Part shown: positions 35,309 to 47,284 of the stretch, piece after piece
Layout of the letters: each line of letters opens with the position of its first letter
Position numbering within the stretch: the first letter of the stretch is position 1
Source of the DNA: Gymnopus androsaceus JB14
Taxonomy: Eukaryota; Basidiomycota; Agaricomycetes; Agaricales; Omphalotaceae
Reading direction: 5' to 3'
Length of the DNA: 64,000 nucleotides
NCBI GenBank assembly: GCA_009733575.1
Contig: ML769476.1
Span: 1 to 64,000, forward strand
Translations under genes and position numbers: made by a program
Notes under the pieces: generated by a model
Database searches by the model: none
Told to the model about the DNA's origin: nothing
Seen by the model: only the letters and a program-made list of their open reading frames with translations

Positions 35309-36588
35309 TTAGAATCTTTTCATCATCTTCGATCTCTGCCTCACCGATCTTCTAGCCAACGCTGAAGCAGGCGTAGCAGGATGTCCTCCGAAAATACTTC
35401 CAGGACCGAAATCCGGCTCTCCCCCAAGAGTTCCAAAAATATCTCCAATATAATTCGTGGGCTTGATCCCCTGCTCGAACTGCTCCTTCCATCCATTCAA
35501 AATCCCCTCGATTACCTTCACGCCCGCAAGGTAAAGGTTCATCACTGAAGGCCTGAACGCTGGGTGTTCACCGAACAAGTTGGCAGCTGCGGTCTCTCCA
35601 TTGTATTCTCTGTCGAAATCCGAAGCCGTACGCATGACGATGATTCGGGAAAAGTCTACGAGGCCCACGAGGGTTGCGCGGAGGAGGGCTTCGAGCGTCG
35701 CATTATCCTCTTGCTGAGAAGAGCAATATAGTCCAGTTCCGTTCGTAAACAGCAGCGTCGTATTCTCGAACGCTTCACCCAATAGGTCCCCAGACCAATA
35801 AACATCGGACGTTGCAGTGTCGCATTCGGTAACGGTGGGAGCAGCAGCGCCACGGGCATATGCAGGGACACTTGCATATAATACGCGCTGCTCCTGCGCA
35901 GCCACACTATCGTTCAAAGTCGCAGTCTTTGCAAAGTTCACCGCAATCGTCCTAAGGTCTGAATTGAGCTCAAAGACCTCAGTTCCATAGATGCTCTGTG
36001 GATACTGGATCTGGAGAAGTAGAGCCCTGCGGAACATAGCCTGTCGGGAAATCCGAAGGTTTCTCTCTCGCGTCAAATTCTTGTTGCAATGCAACCTGTA
36101 CAGCGAAACGAGCGAACGTTACGGATCCTATGGTAGCCACTTTTGGGTTGATCCCTGCGATCCCTGCGATGAGGAAGTAGGTTGTAGTGAGGTCAAAGAC
36201 GCCAGAATAAACCAACGCGGTCATGGTGGATGCAGCGTTGATTTCGGCTTCGCCGGTGATGAGTTGGCAGATGGAACCGTCTGAGGTGCAGTGAGCATCC
36301 TGGGAAGAGAGGGGAGAAGCCGGGGATGGTGATGTTTTGTGCGAGGATATTAAATTCGGGGATGCCAAACCAGACTTCACCCTCTGGAGTGAACTAGTGC
36401 AAGAAATAAGTAACGCAAATAAGCACGATGTAAGATTCTGCACACACCATGTCGATTATAAACACTTTGGGCTTGATGACATGATGACCTTTCGAGTGGT
36501 TCGTAACAGGTTTACCGCAGACCGGTGTCAATAGGTACGCGACCACAACGACTAGAATGAACGAGGCTAGATTATGATAGCTTCGCAT
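35309..36588 (-). pseudogene. Purine nucleoside permease family, copy B with frameshift
   Basis: Same architecture as copy A: signal peptide MRSYHNLASFILVVVVAYLL, IKPKVFIIDM, intron, then the whole domain. One extra base near 36008 changes QGSTSPD/QYPQSIYG into a frame that stops 15 codons later; another extra base lies in the phrase TTCCGGGA near 36301, which copy A reads as FSPLFPDAHC. Everything downstream of 36008 (YGTEVFELNSDLRTIAVNFA to the end KRF) is open and conserved. The rest of the gene shows no decay, so a recent lesion or an assembly indel are equally possible. Confidence 0.75.
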
Positions 36589-37531
36589 TTCGACTTCTTG
36601 TCCTAGCACGAGTAAAGAGAGCCTGTTAAGCTAGAGAAGGAGGCAAGAGGTTTGTAAACCAATGCTTCGCTGCTCATCATCTGTTGTTTTTTATACTATC
36701 CCGTCCAGATCCAGGCATTATGAATAAAGACACAATGCTCATAGCAGTCTGAAAGGGGGATACTTTGACATTCACCTCGAGGAGCCCTTAGTGTATACGA
36801 GTCTGCCTAGACTACATGATGCACGTTGAATGTAAACACAAGGTTCATTTCGTTAAGCGAGGATCAGATGCGCATACAGAAAGTCGTTCACAGGAGCACT
36901 TACGAAGTGATTCGATACAACACAGGCCCTCAGAAACTCCACTCAGACTTTATCCGGGATAGCGAGCGTATTTTGATACGCCTGGGAACTCGGATCCTTG
37001 TCCCATACAGCGTACTTTAATGGGCCAGAGAATCAAGATCTTGAGTCCTGTATTCAAGTTTTTGAGCTTTTAATAGAACGCTAGTCGAATTTTTTGAGTA
37101 CTTCATTGTTTGTTTTTTCCACGGTTTCTTCGAGTTTACACGACTTTCCTTGTCTAAAATAGCGTATTTGAGACCAGAAACATAGCCTAAGTACTCCTGC
37201 AGACAAGGTTCAGTCGTAGTTTTCTGGGGGCCTTACAACACCAAGTAGACGGTGCTTAGCCGAGATGAAGAGAAGAATTTGTACTTCAATTAATATTCCA
37301 TGAGGTTTCCCATGCGCATTTGCAACTCCTAAGACCTATGGGTTGTAAGCCATTCGATATTATGTATGGGAGGATTATCGGTGGATGGAGGCGGGAATTG
37401 GTGCTTGAGCTCGATGTTTGCAGCAGATCATGTACGCGACCGATGTTCGACCATAACGGCGAGTGAGCGAAAAGCAAGTCTGTAAATGTGTAGACCGAAG
37501 AAGAAACAAACAAGCGCCACATTGCAATCAA
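36589..37531. promoter_or_regulatory. Divergent promoter region, unit B
   Basis: Shared upstream region of permease B and the HotDog gene. The minus-strand TATA segment near 36688-36696 and the following CTATCCCGTCCAGATCC are identical to unit A. The 3' half is otherwise weakly conserved. Confidence 0.45.
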
Positions 37532-39255
37532 ATGCCAGCTATCACCGGCGCCAATGTCGATTCGACGTTCACCACAACCATGACGGTCGCAGGGCCCGCT
37601 ACGAGAATTCCGACCCAACTTCAGCATGGAGTTAGCGTGCTTTTATCATCTCCTGCATTTCTTTCTTCCATCGAAACTTTGAATCTATTTCGTTCCCATC
37701 TACCTAGGTTCTCCAAGTCTCTTCATCTCATTCTCAAGACTCTCCTTTACCTTGTCATCCTATTTAATATCCGCTCTATTCCCGGCGGATGGCACTGGAG
37801 AGTCTTTTGGCCAGTAACAAAGCTTCGGCTGCAATACTTGGCTGCTCGGACGCGGAATTCTTTGGGTTTCATATCAAACAGCAGGAAAGAACGAAAGGCT
37901 GGAATGGAAATCGCAATGGAGAAATGGCTAGAGTCGAAAACTCCAGTTGGGGCTCATCCTTTTGAGTTTGAAACGAGATATAGAACCTGGGTTAGTGAGT
38001 AAGATTTTCTGTAGTTTTTCGTCGTGATTCAGTGCTGAATTTTTGTTTTGTTTCAAGGTTTAGATGAAAGCGACTTCAACATGCACATGAGCAACTCCTC
38101 TTACCCCAGGGTCAGTCATTTCCCTGCTTCGATAGCGCAGTATCCTCCTCGGTTCATCGTTTGCCCCTAGGCTTTTACTGACAGGTTTTCAATTTAGGTT
38201 CTTGATTGCGCCAGAATGAAGGCTGCAATTGAACTATTCCCTCAGTTCCTTCGTGTTGGAGGTGTTATTCCGCTCGCTGGTAAGTTCTATACAATACTTG
38301 GTTTAGTTTTGTACCTCACGAACTGACTTTCTCATCGTAGCCACCCATTTCCACTTTATTCGGGAGCTCCCTGTTTTTGCAAAGTACGAGCTTCGGTTGA
38401 CTATCGGAGCATGGGACGAAAAGTGGGTTAGTAATAGTTTTCTTAAGCCGAGTTGATGCTCACTATTACCTCCAGATGTATGTTGTTGGTCGATTCGTAA
38501 CAAAGTCCCAGCCCAAATCCTCGAGACACAAAGGAGACGCGGAAACAACGCGCGCGTTACCCAAAGACGCCACACCAACACCATCGATGACGACTCTATT
38601 CAACCACGCTCCCACTTCTACGTCTGGCCCCTCGAATATCAACGCCACATCGGTCGTAAACACACCTCTTAGCCAACCTAATGCCAACCCCGGGACTAAC
38701 AATAGCACGAATGGAAACGCGTCCGCTGACCGTGACCAAGCACGTAAATTCGACGCGGCGGTGGCTTCCCGTCTTGCATCTGATCTCGGCGACACTGAGG
38801 ACGGTCTAGTCCTACACACCGTCTGTGTCTCCCGCGTCTGTTTCAAACTTGGCCGAATAACGGTACCTCCTGCGGTGTTGATTGCGACGAATGGGGTTTC
38901 TGTGCATCCTTGGGAGATTGCTGGTGCTGGTTCCGAGTTATCATCGCAGTCGAGTGCGTCAACCGAGAGATATTCCGCAACGAATCCTCCCCCGACATGG
39001 ACCATCAACTCTCAAGCCTTGTTCTCTAAATCCTCCGGTGGAAGTCCGAAGCAACTGAGAGAGTTTTATAAGGGTCAATGGCGGGAAGTTCAGCGTAACA
39101 CTACTGGTGCTGGTGTAGGAGGAGTTGATGTGCTGCCGTACCCATGGTGGGAACGCGCTGCAGGCGTAGGGGGGACTTTGGACGGCAAGTTGAAAGAGAG
39201 GTTGGAAGTTTGTCGGATGCTGGTTGGTGGATTAGATGGCGTGAGGAATATGTGA
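37532..39255 (+). CDS. THEM6-like HotDog-fold thioesterase-type protein
   Basis: Start at 37532; the N-terminus contains a hydrophobic anchor (SLHLILKTLLYLVILFNI) and RSIPGGWHWRVFWPV. The HotDog core follows: FEFETRYRTWVSLDESDFNM, HMSNSSYPRVLDCARMKAAI, THFHFIRELPVFAKYELRLT and IGAWDEKWMYVVGRFVTK. The Asp and Asn of DFNMHMSNSSY are at the place of the acidic active-site pattern of 4-hydroxybenzoyl-CoA thioesterase-like proteins. This is the arrangement of the fungal THEM6/mesenchymal stem cell protein family, membrane-bound with unknown substrate. A Ser/Thr/Asn-rich insertion (residues ~260-310) precedes a C-terminal block (VCFKLGRITVPPAVLI). Four introns, one frame throughout. Divergent from permease B. 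Confidence 0.85.
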
Positions 39256-39348
39256 TTTGTTAGATGTGTAGGGTTAGATTTAGATTTTCGGACAGCTCTG
39301 GTATAGTAGTAATATCTAGTAGGGTTTTCTTGCTATATTATTCGGTTT

Positions 39349-41050
39349 CTATGTAACATTCAGACATCGGAAGCTCGTATTCCTTTCCCCAGCAGGTTTA
39401 ATCGTGGAGAGCGGTTCTTCACCAACCTTAGAGACTTCTTTGGTATCTGCTACGCTGTTTTTTTTGCGGGCGTCTTCACGATAACTTCGTTCTGACGATA
39501 AATTTTGTTCAGGGGATCGCGGATAAAGAGTCCTGCAGGAACCGACACCATCGCCACTTCTCTCGATTATGCTGGGTTGAATGGAGGTGCTTTTCGAGGG
39601 TACGTTAGCTAACCAACATTTCAGCTCCTCGATCGCGAACTCTTCGACCAATGACCTCCTCTCAGGTGACCAATGGATGGCAGGAGGTTCCTCCTGGGAC
39701 TTCTCTTCCTCGTGCTCGTCGTCTTTGTCCGATTCCAAGTGTTCAAACAAAGCATCCTGTCACACTGGTATTACCGGTATCTTTTCAATATCTCCAGGGT
39801 CTATGATCACCGACTCGAAGTCAATAGCCGATCGACTTCTTCTCAGAAGTCACGTAGGCAAGAATGGTCGATCGGTATGTTCTCAGAGACATTGGAAAGA
39901 ATGGTGATGATCAGACATAGCGGGGTTTGCGGAGAGCTCTGTTCAATGGTGCTGATCACTGAACTGTGTTCAGAAAGAAGATTATCCGGAGAGGAGGATC
40001 TTGTAGTAGTATATATCGGCGCCTCTATCGACCGCCGTCACCGTCGAGAAGGGCTTTGGGGGCTTGAGCGAATTTCGACACTGCGATGGTCAGAGTCCAT
40101 TTCTGCATGTTCAAGCTCGTCCATGTCCTCAGCCAGATTGATGCTGGCATTGTTTGAACCGATAAACTGATCATCAGTCTCCGAACTTTCGAGATTAATA
40201 AATTGTGATGCTTCGAAAGCTGACTCCTGAGATCCCTCATGAAAATCGCCAGAACATACATAATATAAGATGCCGCCACTATCAGAAGCCTTGGGGGAAA
40301 ACGCCCTGAAGATGCTGGGTGTTTACTCTCTATCTGCATTTGGCTTTTCGGAAGATCACCATTGGTGAGTTCTAGTCCTTCATGGTCGCTACTCAAAAGC
40401 TAGACACCATGAAAGGAGAGTTTGCTGACGCCTGAGCGGAATCATTACTTTCGGAGGATGAGCATGGTTTAGATTCAGAAGATGATTCTTCTGGGTGATC
40501 TGTGACACAACGACATCCGTTGTTTCTATAAAGTCGTACGATCATTCTAAAGCTGCTGAGAGTTCCGTACTATCGGAAGAAGCTCTGGACAATGGCAGGA
40601 CTTGGAGAGGAGGAACGCAGCTTCTCTGTCATTTTCCTGGGTGAAAAAAAAACAATCAGAACGCATAGTAATGATGAGGTGGCACCATAGAATATGTTAC
40701 CTCGAGGCCCGGTAGTAACGAATCGCTCGAAGTTGATCTTGGTTCGTGCCGGGACCAGTTGTTCACCAGGCTGAATAGGATGAAGTGGGAACGGAAGATC
40801 CTGAGTGAGCAGAACCATCATGTGCGGCGCCATTGAGAGCGCGCTTTCATCAGTGAAGGTGGCGTCAACGATACGGTGTTCATCGTATAGTGGACTGGCA
40901 TCCTGGGAAGCCAGTAGCTGCGGTCGGGTGAACCGTATGGTTCCTGCTCGAGCTGGAAAAATTACGACAATGGTATCAAGAGCTCCTCTCAGCCATCCAT
41001 CCAGAAAAGATGACCTTGCGCAGCACTTCTCGGTGTATAATGCTATCTGA
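39349..41050 (-). pseudogene. Degraded acidic Ser-rich gene of unknown family
   Basis: Several minus-strand stretches have clear protein-like composition but lie in different frames without a start: ARSSFLDGWLRGALDTIVVI with PQLLASQDASPLYDEH (40700-41048), HPEESSSESKPCSSSESNDS (~40420-40480), FINLESSETDDQF and EDMDELEHAEMDSDH (40025-40240), then DFESVIIDPGDIEKIPVIPV, an in-frame TGA near 39757, and FEHLESDKDDEHEEEKSQEE to 39349. Some breaks may be introns, but the internal stop and missing 5' end suggest a relic. Not recognised. Confidence 0.4.
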
Positions 41051-41389
41051 GTCCTTCGACTTCAAGTTCGTTGCTATTGTTATTGTTGTTGTTGGATTCG
41101 AAGGTCCAAGGAGATACTAGTAACACTGAAGATAATTGGACATGAGAGTAAGAGTCCGTAGGCCAAGACTGCGAGTTTCTGATTGCGGGACCGGGCGTGA
41201 TCTAAACGACGTTACTCTGATACGAGGGGAGTGTCTCCACTTTGCAGCTTCGATAAACACGCACGAACTGCTTTATCAGACTGAAATAACTCTTGAGTTC
41301 GTTAAAACATTCAGAGGAGAAAATGACTAACACAGCAGGTCGTTAGGCTTGTGCAAAAAAAAAAATCAATGACAATCGGATCACTAATA
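41051..41389. other. Intergenic
   Basis: Spacer with a TTGTTATTGTTGTTG microrepeat near 41075 and an A run before the tRNA. No gene seen. Confidence 0.5.
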
Positions 41390-41473
41390 AGTCCGCGGCG
41401 TGGTTCGAAGACGCGGCTTCAAGATATTGCATATTCATTGCAATCTCACACTCTACCACTGAGTTACGCGGAC
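41390..41473 (-). tRNA. tRNA-Cys (GCA) with 12-nt intron and broken T-stem pair
   Basis: Nearly identical to the 19771-19855 gene: perfect acceptor (GTCCGCG/CGCGGAC), D arm and anticodon arm (TTGCAA, anticodon GCA). The intron differs in sequence and length. Plus base 41410 is G instead of C, so the T-stem reads GCGTC against CACGC and the nearly universal G53-C61 pair, which is also part of the B box, is lost. Probably weak or non-functional. Confidence 0.8.
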
Positions 41474-41790
41474 ATTGCACTGCTGCTCAAACTCATTGAT
41501 TAAACAGCAACCGCTGAATTTTCCGGTTCGTGGCCAATTCGGACTCAACTCGGACGTATTACGATCCTTGCTTTCGTACTTATAGCTCTTCGTGTTCTCT
41601 TACTCTCTAAAGCGTTTTTTTGAGCAATGTTAGTGCCTACAAGCTTTGGCCATCTTCGAACGATTATCTTATTCCCAGTCCTGCTAATAAATTAAAGGCA
41701 AAACGAATTATTGAAAACGAAAGGGATAGTACTTGCGCAAACTTCACAGTACACTCACGAATGCAGATGTCATCCCACTTTATAAACATC

Positions 41791-41803
41791 CGGTTAGAAT
41801 CCG
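41791..41803 (+). promoter_or_regulatory. CGG-N7-CCG site, dead MFS copy
   Basis: CGGTTAGAATCCG, an inverted pair of CGG triplets as bound by Zn(II)2Cys6 dimers, 56 bp upstream of the ATG. The same 13 bases stand upstream of the intact paralogue. A TATATATA run follows at ~41813. Confidence 0.55.
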
Positions 41804-41858
41804 ACTTCGAAAATATATATAAAAGCTGCCTTTCCACATCCTCCGAATCTCTGTAAAC

Positions 41859-44248
41859 ATGTCTTCCGTCCGGTCAGCTGCAGTTGACCAAGGTGAAACA
41901 GCTCCTGTAGAGCCAGAATCTCTCGGTCCCCAGTTAACAGATCAAACCAATCTCCTTCCTCGGCGACAGGTTATCACGGTCCTCTTGGCGCTTTCTCTTT
42001 GCAGTTTGGTCACTACCCTTGACCAAGTGATCGTTAGCGCTTCTCTATCCACCATCTCTGCAGCTTTCAACGCTGGCTCGATATCAGCCTGGATTCCCGC
42101 TGCCTATTTGTTAACTAGTACTGCTTTTCAACCTTTGTACGGTCGTCTGTCGGATATATTTGGACGAAAGTCCGCTATAGCATATATATCGTCGGGAACT
42201 TGCTAGCGGGATTTTCGCAGTCTATAACTCAACTCATAGTATTTCGAGTTATAGCGGGAATTGGAGACGGAGGTGCAACGAGTATGGTCCAGATTGTGAT
42301 TTCAGATGTTCTCTCTCTGCGTGACCGGTAAGCCTTTCCTATGTTCAAAGGATAGTCTTGCTGAGATATAGCTCAGAGGCAAGTTCATTGGATATGCTTC
42401 AGCGGTCATAGCGGCGGGATATACTATAGGTCCAATCATTGGAGGAGCTTTAGCTCAACATGTCAGTTGGCGCGTAAGTTATTACTACTGCTCTTTAAAT
42501 TCCGGATGCTAATCGCTCTTTTAACAGTGGGCGTTTTGGATTACGCTTCCAGTGGCACTGTGCGCGACTCTCGGTGTAGTCTTTGCTTTACCACTGAAGC
42601 CCGTGCAAGGCAATATACGAAGGTAGAATTTCTTTAACCTGACATTCGTAACGCTAATTATTTTCCAAGCAAGTTGCTTATGATAGACTACGTCGGCGTT
42701 CTGCTTACTCTCGGTGCCTGTACGATGATCATGCTACCTTTGGTCTGGGTAAGAATCCAGTGACTTCAATTAACGTGTCGCATTCTCAGCTCCTATCAGG
42801 GCGGGGTGACTTTCCCCTGGAATTCCGCGATCGTTCTAGGACCTCTATGTGCGGGGATAGTTGCGATTGGTATCTTCTGCGTATGGGAGACCAAGGCAGC
42901 GAAACTTCCCCTTGTTCCGAGTACGTCCACTATCTGCCTTGTATTATATGTTCCAGTAAATCGTTTGTCCTAGTGTATATCTTCCGACACATGACGGTCG
43001 TTGGAGTATACATCTGCATGTTCGTCAAGTAAGTGTGTTCAATGGATGACTCAAGCGCTCTTTGGTATTAATTATCTGCAGCGGATTTGTCTTCTTTTCC
43101 ATGTTGTTCTACCTTCCTCAGTTCTTCCAAATTATACATGGTTACTCTCCCACTCGTGCAGGTACATTCCTTAGGTACGTTTGATTTCCGGAAACAGCAC
43201 TGATTTTTCACCCAGGTATTTTCATCATACCATTTGATGTAATTGGAATCTTCGCCTCGATTGGTGCTGTATGTTCTCTCGCAAAATATTATTCTGCAAT
43301 GGCTTATGATTCATATATGTATGGCATTTGTGTTAGTCGCACAGGCAAATATCGAGTAAGTCTCGTCAAGTTGCAGTCATTAGATTCTTTTCATTTAAAC
43401 CAATAGTTCATTATCTATTCTGGCTTCGCTTTATTCTCTATTGCATGTGGTTGTATATCCATATTCACTGCCCAAACGAGTCGCACAGTAATGGTAGTGC
43501 TGATGCTTCTCGCAGGCTTGGGTGGAGGAGTGGTATGTAATTTATACGAAATCTCACTGGTCGTTGTCAATTCGCTGAGCTCTTTTATTGTAATTAGACA
43601 TCGCAGACTACGACAGTCGCAGCTCAGGCTAGTGTAGCCAGGAGGGATATGGCTGTTGTTTCTGCTGTTCGGAATGTACGTGTTCGATTCAATAGTCTTA
43701 GGTCCTTGTGCTTACCTACTCCTATCCATAGTTCCTTCGGATGCTTGGTGGTGCCCTCGCCCTTCCTGCTTCTGCTGCTCTCCTGTGAGATTTATTCTCT
43801 GCGTCATATCATGAGGCTGACGGATCGTCAGAAACAACGCAATGCGTAAATCTATGGAGGCCCTTTCCCTTTCTTCCAGCACCATAGCATCGGTCATCGA
43901 TGACCCTTCGTTACTGCGAAACATGTCTAGCTTCTCGGAAATTGGCATTTCTGCACCTCCAAGCAAGCTACATCCTCAGTGATGGCTACAACCAAAGGTT
44001 TCAAGGATGTATTCTACCTCAACGCGTCTCTCACCACTCTTGCATTTGTCGCGGCTGTTGTGCTGATTAAACATAAGGAGCTGTTGAGAGGTGACGAGGG
44101 CAAGTTGAAGATGGAGGCAAAGGAAGCATTAAGAACTAAGGGAGTTGAAGCGATTGCTACATCCTCGGCTATTGCACCGGATGTTAAAGAAGTGAATGGA
44201 GGTGATATTGAGATGGGAGCTGTTGTTTCAGACTCACGGACCTCATAA
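41859..44248 (+). pseudogene. DHA2-type MFS drug transporter, dead copy
   Basis: Paralogue of the intact gene at 48192. It shares PQLTDQTNLLPRRQVI, TTLDQVIVSASLSTISAAFN and PLYGRLSDIFGRK, but 13 bases present in the other copy (encoding LAMG) are missing after 42184, shifting the frame to a stop within ten codons. Further damage: the region that is GLWLSYTGKY in the paralogue is scrambled near 43300-43350, and two single-base insertions occur near 43960-43995. The tail KGFKDVFYLNASLTTLAFVA is still open. Several independent lesions make this a genuine pseudogene. Confidence 0.88.
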
Positions 44249-44337
44249 TAAAATGTTCCCTAGAGTAGGTACAGTAGATCCTTTGTACAGTGAGTCGGGA
44301 ATGTACTGCTGCTTCTCCACCTTGGCTTGGGCCATCG

Positions 44338-46066
44338 TCAATAGTCTGACAACTCCAACGCAAAAGCCACCGCTAGCTTCGTGAATCTGCAGGCAGAAAT
44401 TCGTCGTTGCTTGGCTTCATGATACAGAGAGGAAATCGTAACGTCGAAGGACGCATAATATCGATATCCATGACAAGAAACAGACAAAGCGAAACAGAAC
44501 CTGTTCAAGGCATAAGAAACACGGAACACGTACTCTAGAATATGTCCAGAATGAAAATTCGTCCGAAATGTCGATCCTATCTCTTGGCATGCTATGTGGA
44601 TCTACACAACGTCAGCGTTAAAATCGCTCTCAAAGCTGGAATCCGAAGCAAGTAAAACTTACTCTGATGATGCCTATTCTCCCAAGCAGCCTCAATCGAA
44701 TGAGCTGCCGGATATCCTGCACCACTCCAGGACTGATGGTTGCTTCCTGCTCTTCCGGGATACTCAGTCTCGACCCAGGGGATATCCACTACGTGGTATA
44801 CATATCCATATTCACAGAGGTGAAGGAGCCGCGACAGGGAGAAAGAAACATCAGCCGGGATTAAGATTGGTGTGTAGAACCCACGTACGATACTCGTCGA
44901 TGAGCAACTTTTGCCACTCCGTCAGTGCTGGATCCACTCGGTTCATGACGACGCCGATTTTCTCCTGGGTCCCCAAACCATGCCTGGGATAGCCATCGTC
45001 AGTATGAGGATTTTGGAAGGAACAACAAGATGGAACAAAGCAAGAAGCTAGCATCGTTCACTCACCGTCCCATCAAACTGCATCATCCCTCTCACACTCT
45101 TCTCCGTTTTCACAAACCAATCAGGTATATCTAACGAACCCAGCAAGCCTCCCTCCTCTCCAGCGTAAAAATGAAACTCCAACGGCGACGAGATATATAC
45201 CCACTCTCTAGTATACCTCGATACGCCTCCAAAACGGTCACAGTTCCACTACCGTCATCATCCGCACCAGGAGCGCGTAGAAAGGGATTTTCCAGATTGA
45301 TGGAATCGCAATGGGCACCGATAATCGTTATAGCGTCTGAGCTGGAGACGTTCTTGGGATTGAGGCGGATAACCTGAGAATGTCATTCAGTATAGGTGCA
45401 GTGAACGGAGGGAACGAACAAGTAGGATGAGAGAGTATATATACCACGCTCTCCTGCTTGAAATTATGCGGTACAAGTACCAGCTTGATGCGCACCGCGG
45501 CTTTCAACTCGGAACTCGCATACTTTTCAGTATAATTTACAGCTAGTTGATACAACCTTGACGAAGCACGTTCGGTATCCGAGTTGTTGTAATAACGAGT
45601 GTAAAAGGACATGAACGTTTCGAGATTGGTCTTCTGCTCGTCTTAGAGTTTGGCGGATGATAGATGGTTCGAGATTGCTAAGCAGCAATTAAAGACGTGT
45701 AGGTGCTAGTGCCAAAATGTCGGTGTTCGGTTCTGTATTGAGAAGATGAAATGAGCTCGGAACGATTTTATGGAAGAAGTACATACATATCAGTGCAGTC
45801 TCTGCCCTCTCTCTTTGCTTCTAGCTTTTCTCGCTCAGTAACCCACATAGGTTCTTCGTATACCTCTGCCTTATCGCCATTGAAAAATCAGACAAACCGA
45901 AGAACGTCAAAGCCCATATCTTGCCATTGGTATCTGGGATTTGACCATTATTATGCGATGAAAAGATTGCTTGCGAATCAGACTCGATATTTAAGCTCGG
46001 TAGCCCGGATTTCTGAGCGGCCAAGAGGGCAATAATAGTGCCAAAAGTTGCAGATAAGGATAGCAT
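44338..46066 (-). CDS. Secreted M28 leucine aminopeptidase
   Basis: Zn-dependent exopeptidase of the Aeromonas-type M28 family. Signal peptide [17 protein letters not shown], propeptide-like segment with [20 protein letters not shown], then [18 protein letters not shown]. Metal and catalytic motifs in order: [10 protein letters not shown] (His), [16 protein letters not shown] (bridging Asp), [12 protein letters not shown] (catalytic Glu and zinc Glu), MMQFDGT (Asp) and [20 protein letters not shown] (His). The C-terminus reads [15 protein letters not shown]. Minus-strand introns are canonical. One base is missing near 45192 (GYI/SSPLEF) and one extra near 44973 (AWF/GTQEKI); a third break near 45890 could be an intron. 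The active-site set is complete. Converges with the dead MFS gene 90 bp away. Confidence 0.82.
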
Positions 46067-47284
46067 GGTGTAAAGAATGGTAGTGGCCAATGACTGTCAA
46101 AAATTGCGATCAAACCTGACGTTCCCACGGCCATTATTCTTCGAAAATGTGGCAAGAGCATCAAGCACTTCAACCACTCATATCTGGGACTAGTTTGAGG
46201 GAGAAAGAATGTTTGGAATCCTTATTATAACGTTTTGTTCAGACTTTTGAAATAAAATATTAAAGTATACAGACTGCAAACCACAATATATCATTCTTTT
46301 GATGTAAGTATCCATCTCTAGACTTCAAAAGCCATCTTTTCACAAAAAAAGTCTGAACATTCTTTTCTAAGCTATGAAACAATCAGAATTCACTGAAATT
46401 TTAACAACTAGAGAGGAATCCTGGGGGGTCTGTCTGCCAAAGCTATGCTCAAGATGCTTCAAGAAGTAGGATTCCGACTATTTAAAAACAATCCTATCCA
46501 GAGAGCATCTTTAAAATGCCAAAATAAGCATATTTGCCTCCAAACTTAAGAGGCTGGAGCATGTTCTCTATGTCTATTTGCCAACTCGTTTTCACAAATT
46601 TAGCGAGCAGAGTAATTAGCGCCCAAACTGACGCCTATCCGAAAACCACTTTCTGGGCTGTTTAATGGATTTTTGATGGCTTTATAAAAATATTTTTATA
46701 CGTTGTCAAATAATATGCTATGTTAATGATATAAATGAATTTTAGAGAGTAGTTTCCACTTGAGATAAGGCTAGATTGAGGTAAAGGACAATTTGCCATC
46801 TTTTTTTAAGCGCCGAAGCTTATTCAGCGCCAAATGTCTTGCCGGCGTTGTCACTACCATAAAGAAGGAAGGAAAAGCCAGAAAGTGACTTGAAGTGATG
46901 ACGATCTAATGCAGATCCATATCAGTTTGAATTGCGCAGTCTGAGTACTGGCATTGGCAGAATGAACATAGGTGAAAGTAGAAGAATGATAATTGCCAGA
47001 GAATGCTGGATTTAGCTGGCCTAAGGTCGTGGTCAAGTTGAGCAGGTAACTTGGTGAACGAGCGTTTGTCCGGTCCGGTAGGTGCCGTGCTGTTGATCCC
47101 TCACTGGGCTTTCCTATCTGCCTTCAATCCGCCTTATTAAATCCACGCATTTTGTCGCCCAGTTCGCGTCAACGGATAATTCTATTGACCAACCCCGCTG
47201 CCTGAACACAATCCCTCATTTTGACACAAATCATAACAACCCGGCCTACAGACTTTTTTCATTAAGTTCTGAGGCGGCGGAGGC
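46067..47284. other. AT-rich intergenic region
   Basis: Clearly more AT-rich than its surroundings between 46200 and 46800, holding a short inverted repeat (46236-46359). Probably degraded repeat DNA. No gene seen. Confidence 0.5.
46236..46359. repeat. Inverted-repeat element, possible MITE relic
   Basis: TGTTCAGACTTTT at 46236-46248 faces AAAAAGTCTGAACA at 46346-46359, 124 bp apart end to end. No convincing target duplication. Confidence 0.35.

Larger units (their letters stand above)
34950..38880. repeat. Right unit of tandem duplication (permease + HotDog pair)
   Basis: Counterpart of 31160-34262. It retains the full HotDog gene; similarity can be followed from the flank TTTGATCTCAATGTTGTACT through both genes. 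Confidence 0.85.
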
